A program made the translations under genes and the position numbers. The notes below the pieces were generated by a model that worked only from the letters and a program-made list of their open reading frames with translations, made no database searches and was not told the DNA's origin. Of a stretch of 7,254 nucleotides of DNA, positions 7,102-7,254 are shown in pieces (the first letter of the stretch is position 1; every line of letters begins with the position of its first letter). This stretch comes from Fidelibacterota bacterium (lineage in GTDB: Bacteria; Fidelibacterota; UBA8477; JABMPR01), in the NCBI GenBank assembly GCA_030596225.1, contig JAUVKO010000102.1, positions 1 through 7,254 on the forward strand, in the 5' to 3' direction.

Positions 7102-7254
7102 TTATCCCCTCGAATTATAAAAGTCAATACTAGTTCTTTTTTGTGCACCTTGCAACATTTTATCAGCAATTCGGTTGTGTTGCTTGATAAGTCTGGGCTC
7201 ATCCATCTTGGTCTGCCCATTGCGGATCACTATCTGACCTTGGATGATAAGGTA
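7102..7254 (-). CDS. C-terminal end of an amidohydrolase-like protein (partial)
   Basis: The frame is open from the window edge to TAA at 7104-7102 and gives 50 residues starting YLIIQGQIVIRNGQ, with KMDEPRLIKQHNRIADKML following. This fits the tail of the metal-dependent amidohydrolase/cytosine-deaminase superfamily, where a 'V.VdGk.V..nG....DE..l......a..l' pattern closes the small beta domain after the TIM barrel. Members include guanine and 8-oxoguanine deaminases, SsnA and chlorohydrolase-like proteins. The metal-binding residues lie outside the window, so neither activity nor substrate can be stated. It ends 2 bases before the FAD-subunit ATG, so it is almost certainly in the same operon. 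A deaminase beside a purine-type hydroxylase would fit nucleobase breakdown. Only the tail is visible and the family call rests on one short pattern. Confidence 0.7.
   Translation of the reverse strand, partial: YLIIQGQIVIRNGQTKMDEPRLIKQHNRIADKMLQGAQKRTSIDFYNSRG

Overview
All confident genes lie on the minus strand and are packed like one operon, so the window reads right to left. The sequence suggests a moderate-GC bacterium of the wider FCB/Bacteroidota neighbourhood (for example Marinimicrobia- or Calditrichota-like lineages). The main clue is the C-terminal tail of the large secreted protein, which has the 'PFPSPFN ... VFDLRGRKI ... GLPGGLYLIQL ... K' pattern of type IX-secretion/FlgD-like terminal domains common there. 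This placement is an inference; there is no rRNA or marker gene to settle it.

Right part (7254 to 3613): the last 50 codons of an amidohydrolase-like protein, then the three subunits of a xanthine dehydrogenase/CO dehydrogenase-type molybdenum hydroxylase: FAD subunit, [2Fe-2S] subunit and molybdopterin subunit. The first junction has a 2-base gap and the next two are 4-base ATGA overlaps, so the subunits are translationally coupled. Electrons would pass from the Mo centre (large subunit) through two [2Fe-2S] clusters to FAD. The amidohydrolase next door and the XdhA-like large subunit point to purine or another N-heterocycle as substrate, but the substrate cannot be fixed from sequence. The promoter must lie beyond base 7254.

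Middle (3600 to 733): a 955-residue secreted multidomain protein starts only 12 bases after the molybdopterin subunit. It has a signal peptide, a probable beta-propeller-like region, an NlpC/P60-type cysteine hydrolase domain, an FN3-like linker, a glutamine-amidotransferase-like domain of the kind found in proteins labelled 'xanthan lyase', and the sorting-type tail. It appears to be cotranscribed with the hydroxylase, although no functional link is obvious.

Left part (732 to 1): a broken tag gene (DNA-3-methyladenine glycosylase I) follows 17 bases after the secreted-protein gene. About 15 N-terminal and 82 C-terminal codons survive; the middle is missing and is replaced by a roughly 76-base palindromic element (B). 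Further left is a larger imperfect palindrome of 161 bases (A) with the same terminal sequence, ATACCAATT followed by CACCTCA. The two look like members of one family of small non-coding mobile or structured repeats. Between A and the tag remnant (187-341) I see only a short hairpin and no supported gene; 1-25 shows nothing.
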